A stretch of 64,000 nt of DNA from an uncultured Pelagibacteraceae bacterium (GTDB taxonomy: Bacteria > Pseudomonadota > Alphaproteobacteria > Pelagibacterales > Pelagibacteraceae): NCBI GenBank assembly GCA_902547535.1, contig CACCOB010000001.1, positions 62,001 to 126,000 of the forward strand. Reading direction: 5' to 3'. The notes under the pieces were generated by a model. It saw nothing but the letters and a program-made list of their open reading frames with translations, searched no databases and was not told where the DNA came from. The translations under genes and the position numbers were made by a program. This document shows positions 1 to 8,607 of the stretch, piece after piece. How positions within the stretch are numbered: position 1 is the first letter of the stretch; the number at the start of each line of letters is the position of its first letter.

Positions 1-1
1 T

Positions 2-334
2 GCATATGATTTAGCTTCTTTAATTGATGATGTACGGCTTAAAACGAGCACAAAAATCAAGGATTTTATTTTTCACGAATTCTTAAAAAAAAATAAAAAT
101 TTAGATTATAAAAAATTCAAGAACGATTTTGATATTTTATCTGTGCTTAGAAATTTTAAAATAATTGGCATATTTACTCGTTTATCCATGAGAGATAATA
201 AAAATAAATATTTAAAACTTATACCTTATGCTTGGAAACTAATTGAACTCAGGACAAGCAAAAACCCCATATTTAAAGACTTAAATTACCTTTTAATTAA
301 AAACTTTGATAAAAAAAAAAGAAAATTGATATGA
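2..334 (+). CDS. Partial AmgK-type aminoglycoside phosphotransferase-family kinase (C-terminal part)
   Basis: The reading frame is open from base 2 with no start in the window, so the 5' end lies upstream; 110 residues are visible. It opens with the AYDLASLIDDVRL stretch and continues with a NFKIIGIFTRLSMRD segment, both typical of the C-terminal lobe of APH-fold sugar kinases such as AmgK, which phosphorylates N-acetylmuramate or N-acetylglucosamine at the anomeric position. The stop overlaps the start of the next gene, a MurU-like nucleotidyltransferase, by 4 nt. AmgK and MurU act consecutively in peptidoglycan sugar recycling in pseudomonads. The family call comes from motifs in a fragment; the substrate is inferred from the neighbour. 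Confidence 0.7.
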   Translation, partial: AYDLASLIDDVRLKTSTKIKDFIFHEFLKKNKNLDYKKFKNDFDILSVLRNFKIIGIFTRLSMRDNKNKYLKLIPYAWKLIELRTSKNPIFKDLNYLLIKNFDKKKRKLI

Positions 335-1017
335 AAGTTAAAACTGCTTTAATTCTTTGTGCCGGGTTTGGTAAGAGGGTACAACCAATAACAGACTCAT
401 TACCCAAGCCTTTAATTAATTATAAAGATGAAACTTTATTAGAGAATACTATTAAATTTTTAATAAAACTAAAAATAAACAAAATTAAAATAAATGTATT
501 TTATTTAAAAGAAAAAATAATTAGTTTTATTAAAAATAAAAATTTTCCATTAAATATTGAAATTGTTGATGATGGTGAAACAATTTTAGGTACAGGTGGT
601 GGAATTTTAAACCTTATTAATAAATCTGATGAAGAGGATGTATTAGTTATTAATCCAGATACAATTTGGGATGATAGTTTCATAAGCTCAGTTATTAATA
701 TGGAAAATATCTATTTTGAAAAAAAGATTAAAAATATTTTATTGGTTGTAAATAATTCATCGTGTTTTGATCGAAGATTCAATGGAGATTTCGAAATAAA
801 AAATAACGTTTTATTTAAAGAAAAAGTAAATAATTTTAAATATACTGGATGTCAAATATTCAACAAAGATATAATTTCTCATAAGCAACTAAATTATTTT
901 CCTGTATCTGAAATATGGGATACTCTTTTAAGAGAAAGCAAACTTTATGGTTATGAACATAAAGGAGATTTTAAGCACTTAACCGATTATGAAATATACG
1001 AAAAACTATTTATTTAG
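331..1017 (+). CDS. murU: MurU-like sugar-phosphate nucleotidyltransferase
   Basis: A 228-residue protein of the NTP-transferase fold. Residues 10-27 hold the nucleotide-binding signature CAGFGKRVQPITDSLPKP (GxGxR, then PKP), and a metal-binding NPDT sequence follows at about residues 107-110. The length matches MurU (N-acetylmuramate-1-phosphate uridylyltransferase), which makes UDP-MurNAc from recycled cell-wall sugar and so bypasses de novo synthesis. The gene overlaps the upstream kinase fragment by 4 nt, as expected for the AmgK-MurU pair. An alternative is a mannose- or glucose-1-phosphate nucleotidyltransferase; the kinase partner favours MurU. It converges with gpmA, overlapping it by 4 nt at the stop codons. 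Confidence 0.75.
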   Translation: MKVKTALILCAGFGKRVQPITDSLPKPLINYKDETLLENTIKFLIKLKINKIKINVFYLKEKIISFIKNKNFPLNIEIVDDGETILGTGGGILNLINKSDEEDVLVINPDTIWDDSFISSVINMENIYFEKKIKNILLVVNNSSCFDRRFNGDFEIKNNVLFKEKVNNFKYTGCQIFNKDIISHKQLNYFPVSEIWDTLLRESKLYGYEHKGDFKHLTDYEIYEKLFI

Positions 1018-1724
1018 AAAACTAAAAGTCCTTTTGCTCTATCTTTATCTAAATAGCTAGCATTTTTAATTTTTTCTTTTTCAATTTCTATTAATAAAGG
1101 ATTACCTGTTGGTATTTCTAGATTTGAAATTTTTTTGTTATCTAAATCAAATAGATATTTGCATAATGATCTAATTGAATTTCCATGAGCTGAGACAATT
1201 ATATTTTTGTTTAATTTAGGTTCAATATTAGTTTTATAGAAGGGTATTACTCTTTCGTAAGTATTTTTTAATGATTCTGTATCTGGGATCTTATCTTTTG
1301 GAACATCTTTGTATAAATCAATATTCAATGGATGATATGGACTTGTTTTTTTAAGAGCTTCTGGAGGATTATCCCAAGATCTTCTAAAAGTATGTATTTT
1401 TTCTTCACCATAAAGCTTTTTCATCTCATCTTTATTCAAACCTGTTAAAGCTCCATAATGCCTCTCATTTAACTCCCAGGCATTCACAATGTCCTGATTT
1501 TTGATCCTCATAGTATTTAATATTAAATTAAGCGTTTCAATCGATCTAGTTTGCAAAGATGTGTAAAAATAAGATAATTCGATGCCTAATTCCTTGATCA
1601 ATTCTCCTGCTTTGCAAGCTTCTAGCTTACCTTTGGGTGCCAAATTAACGTCTACCCAGCCAGTGAAGCGATTTTCTAGGTTCCATTCACTTTGTCCATG
1701 TCTTACAAGAATTAAATAACTCAT
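1014..1724 (-). CDS. gpmA: 2,3-bisphosphoglycerate-dependent phosphoglycerate mutase
   Basis: A 236-residue cytoplasmic enzyme that interconverts 3- and 2-phosphoglycerate in lower glycolysis and gluconeogenesis. The N-terminal LVRHGQSEWN motif supplies the phospho-accepting histidine (residue 9), followed by NRFTGWVDVNL. The ELNERHYGALTGLNK segment and the second catalytic histidine in VSAHGNSIR are present. The length is normal for the dPGM family, which distinguishes it from the cofactor-independent enzyme. The start is ATG at 1724 and the gene stands alone on the minus strand. Confidence 0.95.
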   Translation of the reverse strand: MSYLILVRHGQSEWNLENRFTGWVDVNLAPKGKLEACKAGELIKELGIELSYFYTSLQTRSIETLNLILNTMRIKNQDIVNAWELNERHYGALTGLNKDEMKKLYGEEKIHTFRRSWDNPPEALKKTSPYHPLNIDLYKDVPKDKIPDTESLKNTYERVIPFYKTNIEPKLNKNIIVSAHGNSIRSLCKYLFDLDNKKISNLEIPTGNPLLIEIEKEKIKNASYLDKDRAKGLLVF

Positions 1725-1788
1725 AAATTAAACATATATATAAATTAAATTAGATTGACATAAAGCTAAATCTTTTTATTTTGTTAAA

Positions 1789-2097
1789 ATGAGTTCATTT
1801 GAAGATAGAAAAAAAAGTTTTGAAAAAAAATTTGCTCATGATCAAGAACTTCAATTTAAAGTTAGTGCTAGAAGGAATAAATATATAGGAGAATGGGTAT
1901 CTCAAATACTTAATTACAATTCAGATCAAGAAAAAGAATATATTCAATCAGTAATAAAAGCAGATTTTGCTGAGGTAGGTGACGAAGATGTTTTTAGAAA
2001 AATCAAAGAAGATTTAAAAGAAAAAAACATACCAGATAATGAATTAAGAAAAAAAATGGATGAGCTTAATGAAAAAGCTAAAACTGATTTTAGTTAG
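1789..2097 (+). CDS. DUF1476 family protein, ATPase inhibitor zeta-type
   Basis: A 102-residue soluble helical protein that begins MSSFEDRKKSFEKKFAHD, the hallmark of the DUF1476 family. Its characterised member is the zeta subunit of Paracoccus denitrificans F1-ATPase, which blocks ATP hydrolysis by inserting its N-terminus into F1. The central RRNKYIGEWVSQILN segment and the Lys/Glu-rich C-terminus fit the family. No ATP synthase gene is nearby, which is usual for this family. An inhibitory role is inferred from the family. The 3' end overlaps the following nuclease gene. Confidence 0.88.
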   Translation: MSSFEDRKKSFEKKFAHDQELQFKVSARRNKYIGEWVSQILNYNSDQEKEYIQSVIKADFAEVGDEDVFRKIKEDLKEKNIPDNELRKKMDELNEKAKTDFS

Positions 2098-2584
2098 TTT
2101 TTTTTTCATCATATTAAATATATATAATTCATTTTCTTTAAATAGTGATTACAAAATAATTTCAGGAAAACCAGTTGTAACAGATGGCGATACAATTAAA
2201 ATTAATAATAAAAAAATCCGTTTTAGTGGAATTGATGCCCCAGAAAGTTATTTTTTTGGAAAAAAACAAATTTGTGTTTTAAATGAAGTTGACATTTTTT
2301 GTGGAATATTATCAAAAAACAAATTAGCTGAAAAAATAGGAAATCAATCTATCGATTGTAAAATTGAGGAAAATAAAGATCAATTTCGTAGATTACTAGG
2401 AGAGTGTTTTTTAGGAAACGAGAGTTTATCTATTTTTATGGTCAAGAATGGCTATGCGTTTGATTACCCAAAGTATTCTAAAGGAAAATTTAGTGAACAC
2501 GAAAAATATGCGAAAAATCTTTCTTTAGGATTATGGCAAATGAAATTCGAATATCCTTGGATATGGAGAAAAAAAAATAGATAA
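2069..2584 (+). CDS. Exported thermonuclease-like (SNase-fold) nuclease
   Basis: A protein of about 171 residues with a Sec signal peptide starting MKKLKLILVSFFFIILN, followed by an SNase domain. TDGDTIKINNKKIRFSGIDAPES carries the metal and catalytic positions (the Asp of DGDT, the Arg of IRFSG, the Glu of APES), and the second Arg region is QFRRLLGECF. These residues match staphylococcal nuclease, so phosphodiester hydrolysis in the periplasm is likely, perhaps for nucleic-acid phosphate scavenging. I chose the ATG at 2069 because it gives a clean signal peptide; an in-frame ATG at 2060 adds only MSL. The start lies inside the upstream DUF1476 gene. Confidence 0.8.
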   Translation: MKKLKLILVSFFFIILNIYNSFSLNSDYKIISGKPVVTDGDTIKINNKKIRFSGIDAPESYFFGKKQICVLNEVDIFCGILSKNKLAEKIGNQSIDCKIEENKDQFRRLLGECFLGNESLSIFMVKNGYAFDYPKYSKGKFSEHEKYAKNLSLGLWQMKFEYPWIWRKKNR

Positions 2585-2592
2585 TAAAAAGA

Positions 2593-3192
2593 GTGATTCT
2601 AAATAACAAATTATTTTTATTTTTAATTCTATTTTTGATTTCTGCTTGTTCTTCTATACCAAAAAATACAGCTGATGGTTGTTCAATTTTTTCAGAAAGG
2701 TATCTTTGGTATAAACATGCAAAAAAATCTGAACAAAAATGGGGTACACCTATTTATTTGCAACTTGCAATTATTAAAATGGAATCTGATTTTGATTGGT
2801 TGGCTAAACCACCTAGACAAAAACTTTTTAAAGTGATTCCATATAAACGACCATCCAGTTCTTTTGGCTATTCTCAAGCCGTGAAAGGCACATGGAAACA
2901 GTATAAAGAAGAAACAGGAAATAAATATGCTACACGAACTAGGTTTAAGGATAGTGTAGATTTTATTGGTTGGTATACAAATAAAACAGAAAAGATACTC
3001 AAAATACCTAAAAATGATGCTTTTAAGCAGTATGTTGCTTATCATGAGGGATGGGGGAATTATAAAAATTATAAAAATAAACAAAAAATTATTTTATTAG
3101 CAAAGAAAGTTGAACAGCAGTCTAATAAGTACAAAAGTCAACTTAATAAGTGTAAAAACTCACTGACTACTAGAAAATATATTTTATTCTAA
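2593..3192 (+). CDS. Transglycosylase SLT-like lipoprotein
   Basis: A 199-residue predicted lipoprotein. Residues 5-19 form a short signal sequence ending in the lipobox LISAC, with acylated Cys19. The mature part has a lysozyme-like core with IIKMESDFDW, where Glu64 is the candidate catalytic acid, then SSSFGYSQAVKGTWKQY and a YHEGWGNY repeat-like stretch. These match SLT-family lytic transglycosylases, which cleave peptidoglycan glycan strands. It initiates at GTG (2593) 8 nt after the nuclease gene, so the two are probably co-transcribed. It converges with the RND permease gene, overlapping it by 4 nt. Confidence 0.72.
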   Translation: MILNNKLFLFLILFLISACSSIPKNTADGCSIFSERYLWYKHAKKSEQKWGTPIYLQLAIIKMESDFDWLAKPPRQKLFKVIPYKRPSSSFGYSQAVKGTWKQYKEETGNKYATRTRFKDSVDFIGWYTNKTEKILKIPKNDAFKQYVAYHEGWGNYKNYKNKQKIILLAKKVEQQSNKYKSQLNKCKNSLTTRKYILF

Positions 3193-6100
3193 TTTAGCTG
3201 TTTTTTTAGCTCTATATCAACGGCATCAATTCTCTTCGTATTTTTGGCAAGAGTTAAATACATTGTAGGAGTCACATATAAAGTAAAGAACGTAGAAATT
3301 ATCATTCCACCAAGTATTGTTGCACCAACTGCAAGTCTAGAACCCTCTCCTGCTCCAGGTCCAATATTACCAATAACTAAAGGTAACATTGCTATCATTG
3401 TGCTTAATGATGTCATGATTATTGGTCTAAATCTTAAACTACAAGCCTCTTTTACAGCTTTCTCAATATCTTTACCCTTGGTTCTTAATTGATTTGCATA
3501 ATCAACTATAAGAATACTATTTTTTGTTGATATTCCTATAAGGATAACAAGTGCAATTTGTGAGAAAATATTTATTGATGAATTTAAAAATAATATGAAT
3601 ACTAAACCACCAAATACTGCAAGTGGAACAGTTAAAATAATAATAAATGGATGAATAAAAGAATTAAATGTTGCAGACATAACAAGGTAAGCAGTTAATA
3701 AAGCCAGGGCAAAAATTATATAAAGTTCGTTACTTGTTTCTTTTAATTCCTCAGATTTACCCTTCCAAGTAATTTGTTTGTCAGGCGCAACTTTAGACAT
3801 TGTTTCTTCAAGATATTTAATTGCTTCAGCTAAAGTATATCCTTCACTAATATTTGCAGATATCGTGACAGCTCTTTGCCTATTATATCTTGATAATTTA
3901 CTTGCAGTTCCCTTTTCATTGAACTCTACTAAATTTGAAAGTGAAACTAAATTTCCAGTTTTTTCTGATCTAACAAATATTTTACTTAAGCTTTCTTTAT
4001 CTTTCCTATCTTCTAAGTATTGTTGTAAAATTATAGGATACTCTTTTCCAAGTTTATTAAATTTTGTAACTGTTTTGCCACCATATAATGTCTCTAGTGT
4101 TTGTCCAATCGCTTCAGCAGATATTCCTAAGTCTTTTGCTTTTATTTTATTAATCTTTATATTTACTTCTGGTTTATTTCTACTGTAATCAGATTCTAGT
4201 CTTGATAAATTTCTATTTTTCCTTAGCATTCTAATAACTTGAGTTTGAATTTGTTCTAGCTCTTCGTAAGTATTTCCGTAAATAACCATTTGGACAGGCT
4301 TATTATAACTTGAAACCCTTATTGATTGAGGTGATATAGGAAAAGCCAGTGTTTGAGGCACAGTAACAATTTTACCTATAGCTTGTCTCATGATTGTTTG
4401 GGAGCTTTGCTTTCTATTTTTCCAATTATCTAAAAGTGAAATGATTAAAAAACTATTTTCAGAGCCAAATCCTGGGACAATCATAAGAAATCTATTGTAT
4501 GGGCTATTTTCCTTATCTAGCAATGGTATCAGTCTTTTTTCAACGTCTTCGGCTCTTTTTTGGGTGTACTGAAAAGAACTACCCTCATCTGTAAAGCCAA
4601 TTACCAAATATACACCTCTATCTTCCATTGGTAATAGTTCCTTTTTTGTATAACTATATAAAGCAGCTGAGCCAACAATGATTAAAACAATAAACGTAAC
4701 AATTGTTTTTTTTCTATTGATCCAAAATACTAAAGTCTCTGAATAAAAATTTAAAAAACCTTGAAAAAATTTATCAAACCTTTTCGTTAAGAAATTTGAC
4801 TTTTTCTTTTTATTAAGAAACTTGCTTCCAAGCATTGGAGAAAGAGTTAATGCAACAAACGATGATACTACTATCGCAAATGACAAGGCAATAGCAGTCT
4901 CTTTAAATAAAGTTCCAGCAATTCCCTCGATAAATATTAAAGGTAAAAAAACAGCCACTAATATAAGAGTTGTTGCGATAATAGCAAAAGTAATTTGTTT
5001 TGAACCCTTGTACGCTGCTACTAACGGTGTCTCACCATTTTCGATTCTTCTATATATAGCATCAGTCATAATAACAGAATCATCTGTTATAATTCCTATT
5101 GCTAAAATAAAACTTAATAAGACAAATATATTTATTGATAAATCAAATATATATAGACCTAAAAAGGTTGCAATCAAACTCACTGGTAGAGCAATGGCAG
5201 GGACTATTACAGCTTTAAGGTTCCCTAAAAATAAATAAATTATGATTACAACTAATATAAATGCAATAATTAATGTTTTATAAACCTCATTAATTGCTTC
5301 ACCTATATAAGTTGCTCTATTGAATGCTATTTCTAAATTTAAATCTCCTGGTAAAGTTTTTCTTACTTCTTCAATTTTTTTCTTGATGTCTTTGGAAAGT
5401 TCTACAGTAGATGCACCGCTCCTCGCATAGATACCTATTCCCATTGTTTTCAAATTTAAAGCCCCTTTACTTTGAGCTCTAAATAAAACTTTTTCAGTCA
5501 CTGGACCCAACTCTAAATTTGCAACGTCAGACAATCTTACTATGTTATCTTTAGCCTTCTTTATCGGAAGCTGTTTGAGTTTTTCTAAGTCATTATAGGA
5601 TTTATCAATATTAATTGTAAGATCAATATTTTCTGCCTCTAAAGTACCGGCTGGTAATCTCACATTTTCATTTCTAAGTGATCTTTCAACTTCTTGTATT
5701 GTTAAATTATTCGCTGCCAACTTGATTGGATCTATCCATACTCTTATACTGAGTTCTCTTAGTCCACCAGTTCTTATTCTACCAACATTTTTAATGCTAG
5801 AAAACTGGTCAACTAAATACCTTTCCGCATAATCTCCAAGCTCAAGATCTGTCCAAGTTTCTGAGGATAACGCTAGCCACATTGTCGTTGTAAAACCTGC
5901 AGATTGCTTAAGTATTCTAGGCGCATCCGCCTCTGAGGGAAGTCTTCCAACTATTCTAGCCACTCTTTCTCTTACATCGTTTGCAGCATTATCAAGATCA
6001 ATATCTGTATCGAACTCTATATTTATTGTACTTTTTCCATTCTCTGATTTTGCATCAATATTTTTTATACCCTCTGCTCCACCAATTACTTCTTCAATTA

Positions 6101-6299
6101 CCTGAGTTACTTCTTCATCAACAATAGGAGCCGAAGCCGAAGCATATTCCACTTGAACTTGAACTACAGGTGGTTGTAAACCGGATGGAAGTTCTCTAAC
6201 AGGTAACTTTGAAAAAACAAAAGTACCAAAAACAACCAATATTAAAGATAACACCCAAGATAACGCAGGTCTTCTAATACTTACATCAGTTAAATACAT
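3189..6299 (-). CDS. RND-family efflux transporter permease (HAE1/AcrB type)
   Basis: A 1036-residue inner-membrane proton antiporter with the duplicated RND architecture: TM1 at about residues 12-30, a periplasmic porter domain, a TM block at about 340-490, a second porter region and a final TM block at about 860-1020. Proton-relay residues are visible: the Asp-Asp pair in IGIITDDSVIMTD (TM4) and the Lys in GISTKNSILIVDYA (TM10), matching AcrB. It is the second gene of a two-gene unit, starting 8 nt after the adaptor gene. No outer-membrane channel gene is adjacent. The substrate cannot be read from the sequence; drugs, lipids or membrane-active compounds are all possible. Confidence 0.93.
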   Translation of the reverse strand: MYLTDVSIRRPALSWVLSLILVVFGTFVFSKLPVRELPSGLQPPVVQVQVEYASASAPIVDEEVTQVIEEVIGGAEGIKNIDAKSENGKSTINIEFDTDIDLDNAANDVRERVARIVGRLPSEADAPRILKQSAGFTTTMWLALSSETWTDLELGDYAERYLVDQFSSIKNVGRIRTGGLRELSIRVWIDPIKLAANNLTIQEVERSLRNENVRLPAGTLEAENIDLTINIDKSYNDLEKLKQLPIKKAKDNIVRLSDVANLELGPVTEKVLFRAQSKGALNLKTMGIGIYARSGASTVELSKDIKKKIEEVRKTLPGDLNLEIAFNRATYIGEAINEVYKTLIIAFILVVIIIYLFLGNLKAVIVPAIALPVSLIATFLGLYIFDLSINIFVLLSFILAIGIITDDSVIMTDAIYRRIENGETPLVAAYKGSKQITFAIIATTLILVAVFLPLIFIEGIAGTLFKETAIALSFAIVVSSFVALTLSPMLGSKFLNKKKKSNFLTKRFDKFFQGFLNFYSETLVFWINRKKTIVTFIVLIIVGSAALYSYTKKELLPMEDRGVYLVIGFTDEGSSFQYTQKRAEDVEKRLIPLLDKENSPYNRFLMIVPGFGSENSFLIISLLDNWKNRKQSSQTIMRQAIGKIVTVPQTLAFPISPQSIRVSSYNKPVQMVIYGNTYEELEQIQTQVIRMLRKNRNLSRLESDYSRNKPEVNIKINKIKAKDLGISAEAIGQTLETLYGGKTVTKFNKLGKEYPIILQQYLEDRKDKESLSKIFVRSEKTGNLVSLSNLVEFNEKGTASKLSRYNRQRAVTISANISEGYTLAEAIKYLEETMSKVAPDKQITWKGKSEELKETSNELYIIFALALLTAYLVMSATFNSFIHPFIIILTVPLAVFGGLVFILFLNSSINIFSQIALVILIGISTKNSILIVDYANQLRTKGKDIEKAVKEACSLRFRPIIMTSLSTMIAMLPLVIGNIGPGAGEGSRLAVGATILGGMIISTFFTLYVTPTMYLTLAKNTKRIDAVDIELKKQLN

Positions 6300-6307
6300 T
6301 TAATTAT

Positions 6308-7309
6308 TTATTTTTTATCTTCTTTTTTTTCTGACTCTGACTTACCAAATAAATTCTTTATCCAGTCAAACTTACCTTTTTTTGCTTCTGAATTATTAGA
6401 TTTTGCTTTTTTACCCCAATCAGATTTACTTTTTTTTGCTCCATCTTTTATAGGTTTTATTTTGCCATTTGGCCTTACTTTCTTAAGACCCTCAGCAACA
6501 ACTATATCGCCTTCATTTAATCCAGATTTGACTTCAAGATATCCTTGACTTCTATTGCCAACTATAACTTCTACTCTATTAGTAACGTTTTTGTCGTCTA
6601 CTTTATAAATATAAACTTTATTACCTTCCAAGATTACACTTGTATCAGGAATTCCTAAAGAATCTCTCTCATTATATTTGATAGTAACTTCCATTAATGC
6701 GCCAGGCAAGATTTCAGAATTTGAGTTTTGAAGTTTAACTCTAAGTCTAAGAGATCTATTATTTACATCGATTTTACTTGCAATTGAATCTACACTACCT
6801 TTATATATTTTTTCTTTGTTTCCAGAAAATCTTACATCAACACCTAATCCTTTTTTTACAAATGGAGCGAATATTTCGGGTACATCAACATCAATAAATA
6901 AAAAAGATGCATCTTCAATATCAATTACAACTGAGCTTTCTGAAACATTTATATCATCTGAAAAGTTTCTTTTCCCTATTACACCATCAAAAGGTGCTCT
7001 AATGGTTCTATTTTTTAATTTTGCTACTATATCTCCAGCTTTTACTTTAGTGTTATATTTTATCTCCTCTATAATTTCATACTTTTCTATATTGTATGAC
7101 TGAACTTTTATTGGAACAGCTGTTCCAAAAGTATCAATTATATTTTGGAATTTTCTTTGTTCAACGGTTTTAACTATTATTCCTGGTGGGGGTCTTTTGC
7201 TAAATTTATTTTTAAAGTGATTGCCAATCATTGTTCTTGCAATGATTACACCAGCGATAATTATAAAAAATATTACAATTATAGTAGTTACTTTTGTTGA
7301 TCTTTTCAT
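6308..7309 (-). CDS. RND efflux periplasmic adaptor (membrane fusion protein), hairpin-less
   Basis: A 333-residue adaptor anchored by an N-terminal TM (about residues 8-27). The two lipoyl half-motifs are visible, ending in KAGDIVAKLKN and beginning RTIRAPFDGVIGKR. They are joined almost directly, so the long coiled-coil hairpin that normally lies between them and reaches the TolC-type channel is absent. Beta-barrel and membrane-proximal segments follow, then a Lys/Ser-rich tail from about residue 285. It is transcribed just before the RND permease and 3 nt after the sulfurtransferase gene. The family call is firm; the missing hairpin suggests a different contact with, or no contact to, an outer-membrane channel. 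Confidence 0.88.
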   Translation of the reverse strand: MKRSTKVTTIIVIFFIIIAGVIIARTMIGNHFKNKFSKRPPPGIIVKTVEQRKFQNIIDTFGTAVPIKVQSYNIEKYEIIEEIKYNTKVKAGDIVAKLKNRTIRAPFDGVIGKRNFSDDINVSESSVVIDIEDASFLFIDVDVPEIFAPFVKKGLGVDVRFSGNKEKIYKGSVDSIASKIDVNNRSLRLRVKLQNSNSEILPGALMEVTIKYNERDSLGIPDTSVILEGNKVYIYKVDDKNVTNRVEVIVGNRSQGYLEVKSGLNEGDIVVAEGLKKVRPNGKIKPIKDGAKKSKSDWGKKAKSNNSEAKKGKFDWIKNLFGKSESEKKEDKK

Positions 7310-7312
7310 ATT

Positions 7313-8128
7313 CTACAATTTTCCATATTCAGCCCATGATCCATCATAAACTGTAGGAGAATATGTATTATTTACTATGGAATATGCAAGACTTAAAACA
7401 CAAGCAGTAATACCAGAACCGCATGAAAAAACTCTGTTGTTATCATTAGAATCAATTATTTCGTCGAATTTTTTTGAAATTTCAGATCTATTTTTAAACG
7501 TATTGTCCTTAGAGTTAATAACTTCTTTATATGGAAGACATAGAGAATTTGGTATAGATCCACTCCTAACATTTTTTCTTGGATCTGGTGCAGTTCCATT
7601 AAATCTTTCCTTACTTCTTGCATCAATTACTTTAAAATTTTTTGTTTTTATGTTTTCATTGATTTCATTAATATTTTTAACAAGATGTTTATTTTCTCTA
7701 GCTATATATTTCGACTTTAAAATATTTGTATTTTTATTGGTTGTCATTTTTTTTTCTATTATCCATTTTTTTAAGCCACCATCTAAAACACTGACTAGAT
7801 CTTTATCATGACCAAAATAAATAAAATTATACCAACCTCTACATGAACTCACCACATCTGAATTATCATAAACTACTATTCTATCATTATTTGAGATGCC
7901 TAAAGAAGATAAAATTTCCTCCCATTTTTCTCTTTTTGGAAGCATATGAGGTAAATCAGTTTTCTGTTCTGAATTTTTATCTAAGTCAAAAAATATTGCT
8001 CCTGGAATATGTTTACTCAAATATTCTTCATATGGATTTCTATTTATCCCTGGCATGTGCCAAGAACAGTCTATAATTTTTACATTATTTAAATTTTTTT
8101 CTAACCAATCAGATGAGACAAGTGACAT
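7313..8128 (-). CDS. sseA: Sulfurtransferase, 3-mercaptopyruvate/thiosulfate type (tandem rhodanese)
   Basis: A 271-residue protein with two rhodanese domains. The N-terminal inactive domain contains DCSWHMPG and HIPGAIFFDLD; the C-terminal domain has VIDARSKERFNGTAPDPR and the active-site loop CGSGITAC, with catalytic Cys236. CGSG(I/V)TA is typical of 3-mercaptopyruvate sulfurtransferase, whereas thiosulfate enzymes usually carry a different loop. It moves sulfur from mercaptopyruvate to an acceptor thiol. It lies 1 nt after msrA and 3 nt before the RND adaptor, so msrA-sseA-adaptor-pump may be one transcript. Confidence 0.87.
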   Translation of the reverse strand: MSLVSSDWLEKNLNNVKIIDCSWHMPGINRNPYEEYLSKHIPGAIFFDLDKNSEQKTDLPHMLPKREKWEEILSSLGISNNDRIVVYDNSDVVSSCRGWYNFIYFGHDKDLVSVLDGGLKKWIIEKKMTTNKNTNILKSKYIARENKHLVKNINEINENIKTKNFKVIDARSKERFNGTAPDPRKNVRSGSIPNSLCLPYKEVINSKDNTFKNRSEISKKFDEIIDSNDNNRVFSCGSGITACVLSLAYSIVNNTYSPTVYDGSWAEYGKL

Positions 8129-8129
8129 T

Positions 8130-8573
8130 CTATCTTTTTTCTAGATACTTCTGATGATATTCCTCTGCAGCACAGTAATTTTTTAACTCAGAAAGTTTGG
8201 TAACTACCCTTCCAGATAGCCTCACATTTTCTTCATTTATAACTTTTTGAGCAATTTTCTTTTGTTCATCGTTAAGATAGAATATTTCACTTCTGTATTG
8301 TGTACCAAAATCAGGTCCTTGCGAATTCAATGTTGTTGGATCATGAAATTCAAAGAATTTTTTTACAATTTCCTCATATGAAATTACTTTGGGATCAAAT
8401 TCAAGTTTTACAGCTTCAGCATGATTTGTTGATCCGGTGCAAACCTCTCTGTAATTTGTATTTGGGCTATTACCTCCGCAGTATCCAACCTCAGTTCTGT
8501 AAACGCCTTCTAGTTGTCCATATTTTTTTTCTGGACCCCAAAAACAACCCAAGGCTAAAACTGCTATTTCCAT
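8130..8573 (-). CDS. msrA: Peptide-methionine (S)-S-oxide reductase
   Basis: A 147-residue enzyme that repairs methionine-S-sulfoxide in proteins. The catalytic motif GCFWGPE is at residues 9-15 (Cys10), followed by the family signatures GVYRTEVGYCGG, NYREVCTGSTNHAEAV and FFEFHDPTTLN. The C-terminal NYCAAEEYHQKYL is also typical and holds a candidate resolving cysteine. The protein is near the short end of the family. It is the first gene of a minus-strand run with sseA and the RND pump, a plausible stress-related grouping. Confidence 0.95.
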   Translation of the reverse strand: MEIAVLALGCFWGPEKKYGQLEGVYRTEVGYCGGNSPNTNYREVCTGSTNHAEAVKLEFDPKVISYEEIVKKFFEFHDPTTLNSQGPDFGTQYRSEIFYLNDEQKKIAQKVINEENVRLSGRVVTKLSELKNYCAAEEYHQKYLEKR

Positions 8574-8607
8574 AGATTAATGCTATAATATTAATATAAT
8601 TAAATCC

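Noticed and set aside
3244..5238. Several plus-strand ORFs of 60-138 codons opposite the RND permease gene
   Set aside because: They are antisense shadows of a clear RND gene, with low-complexity Ile/Ser/Leu-rich translations and no family motifs.
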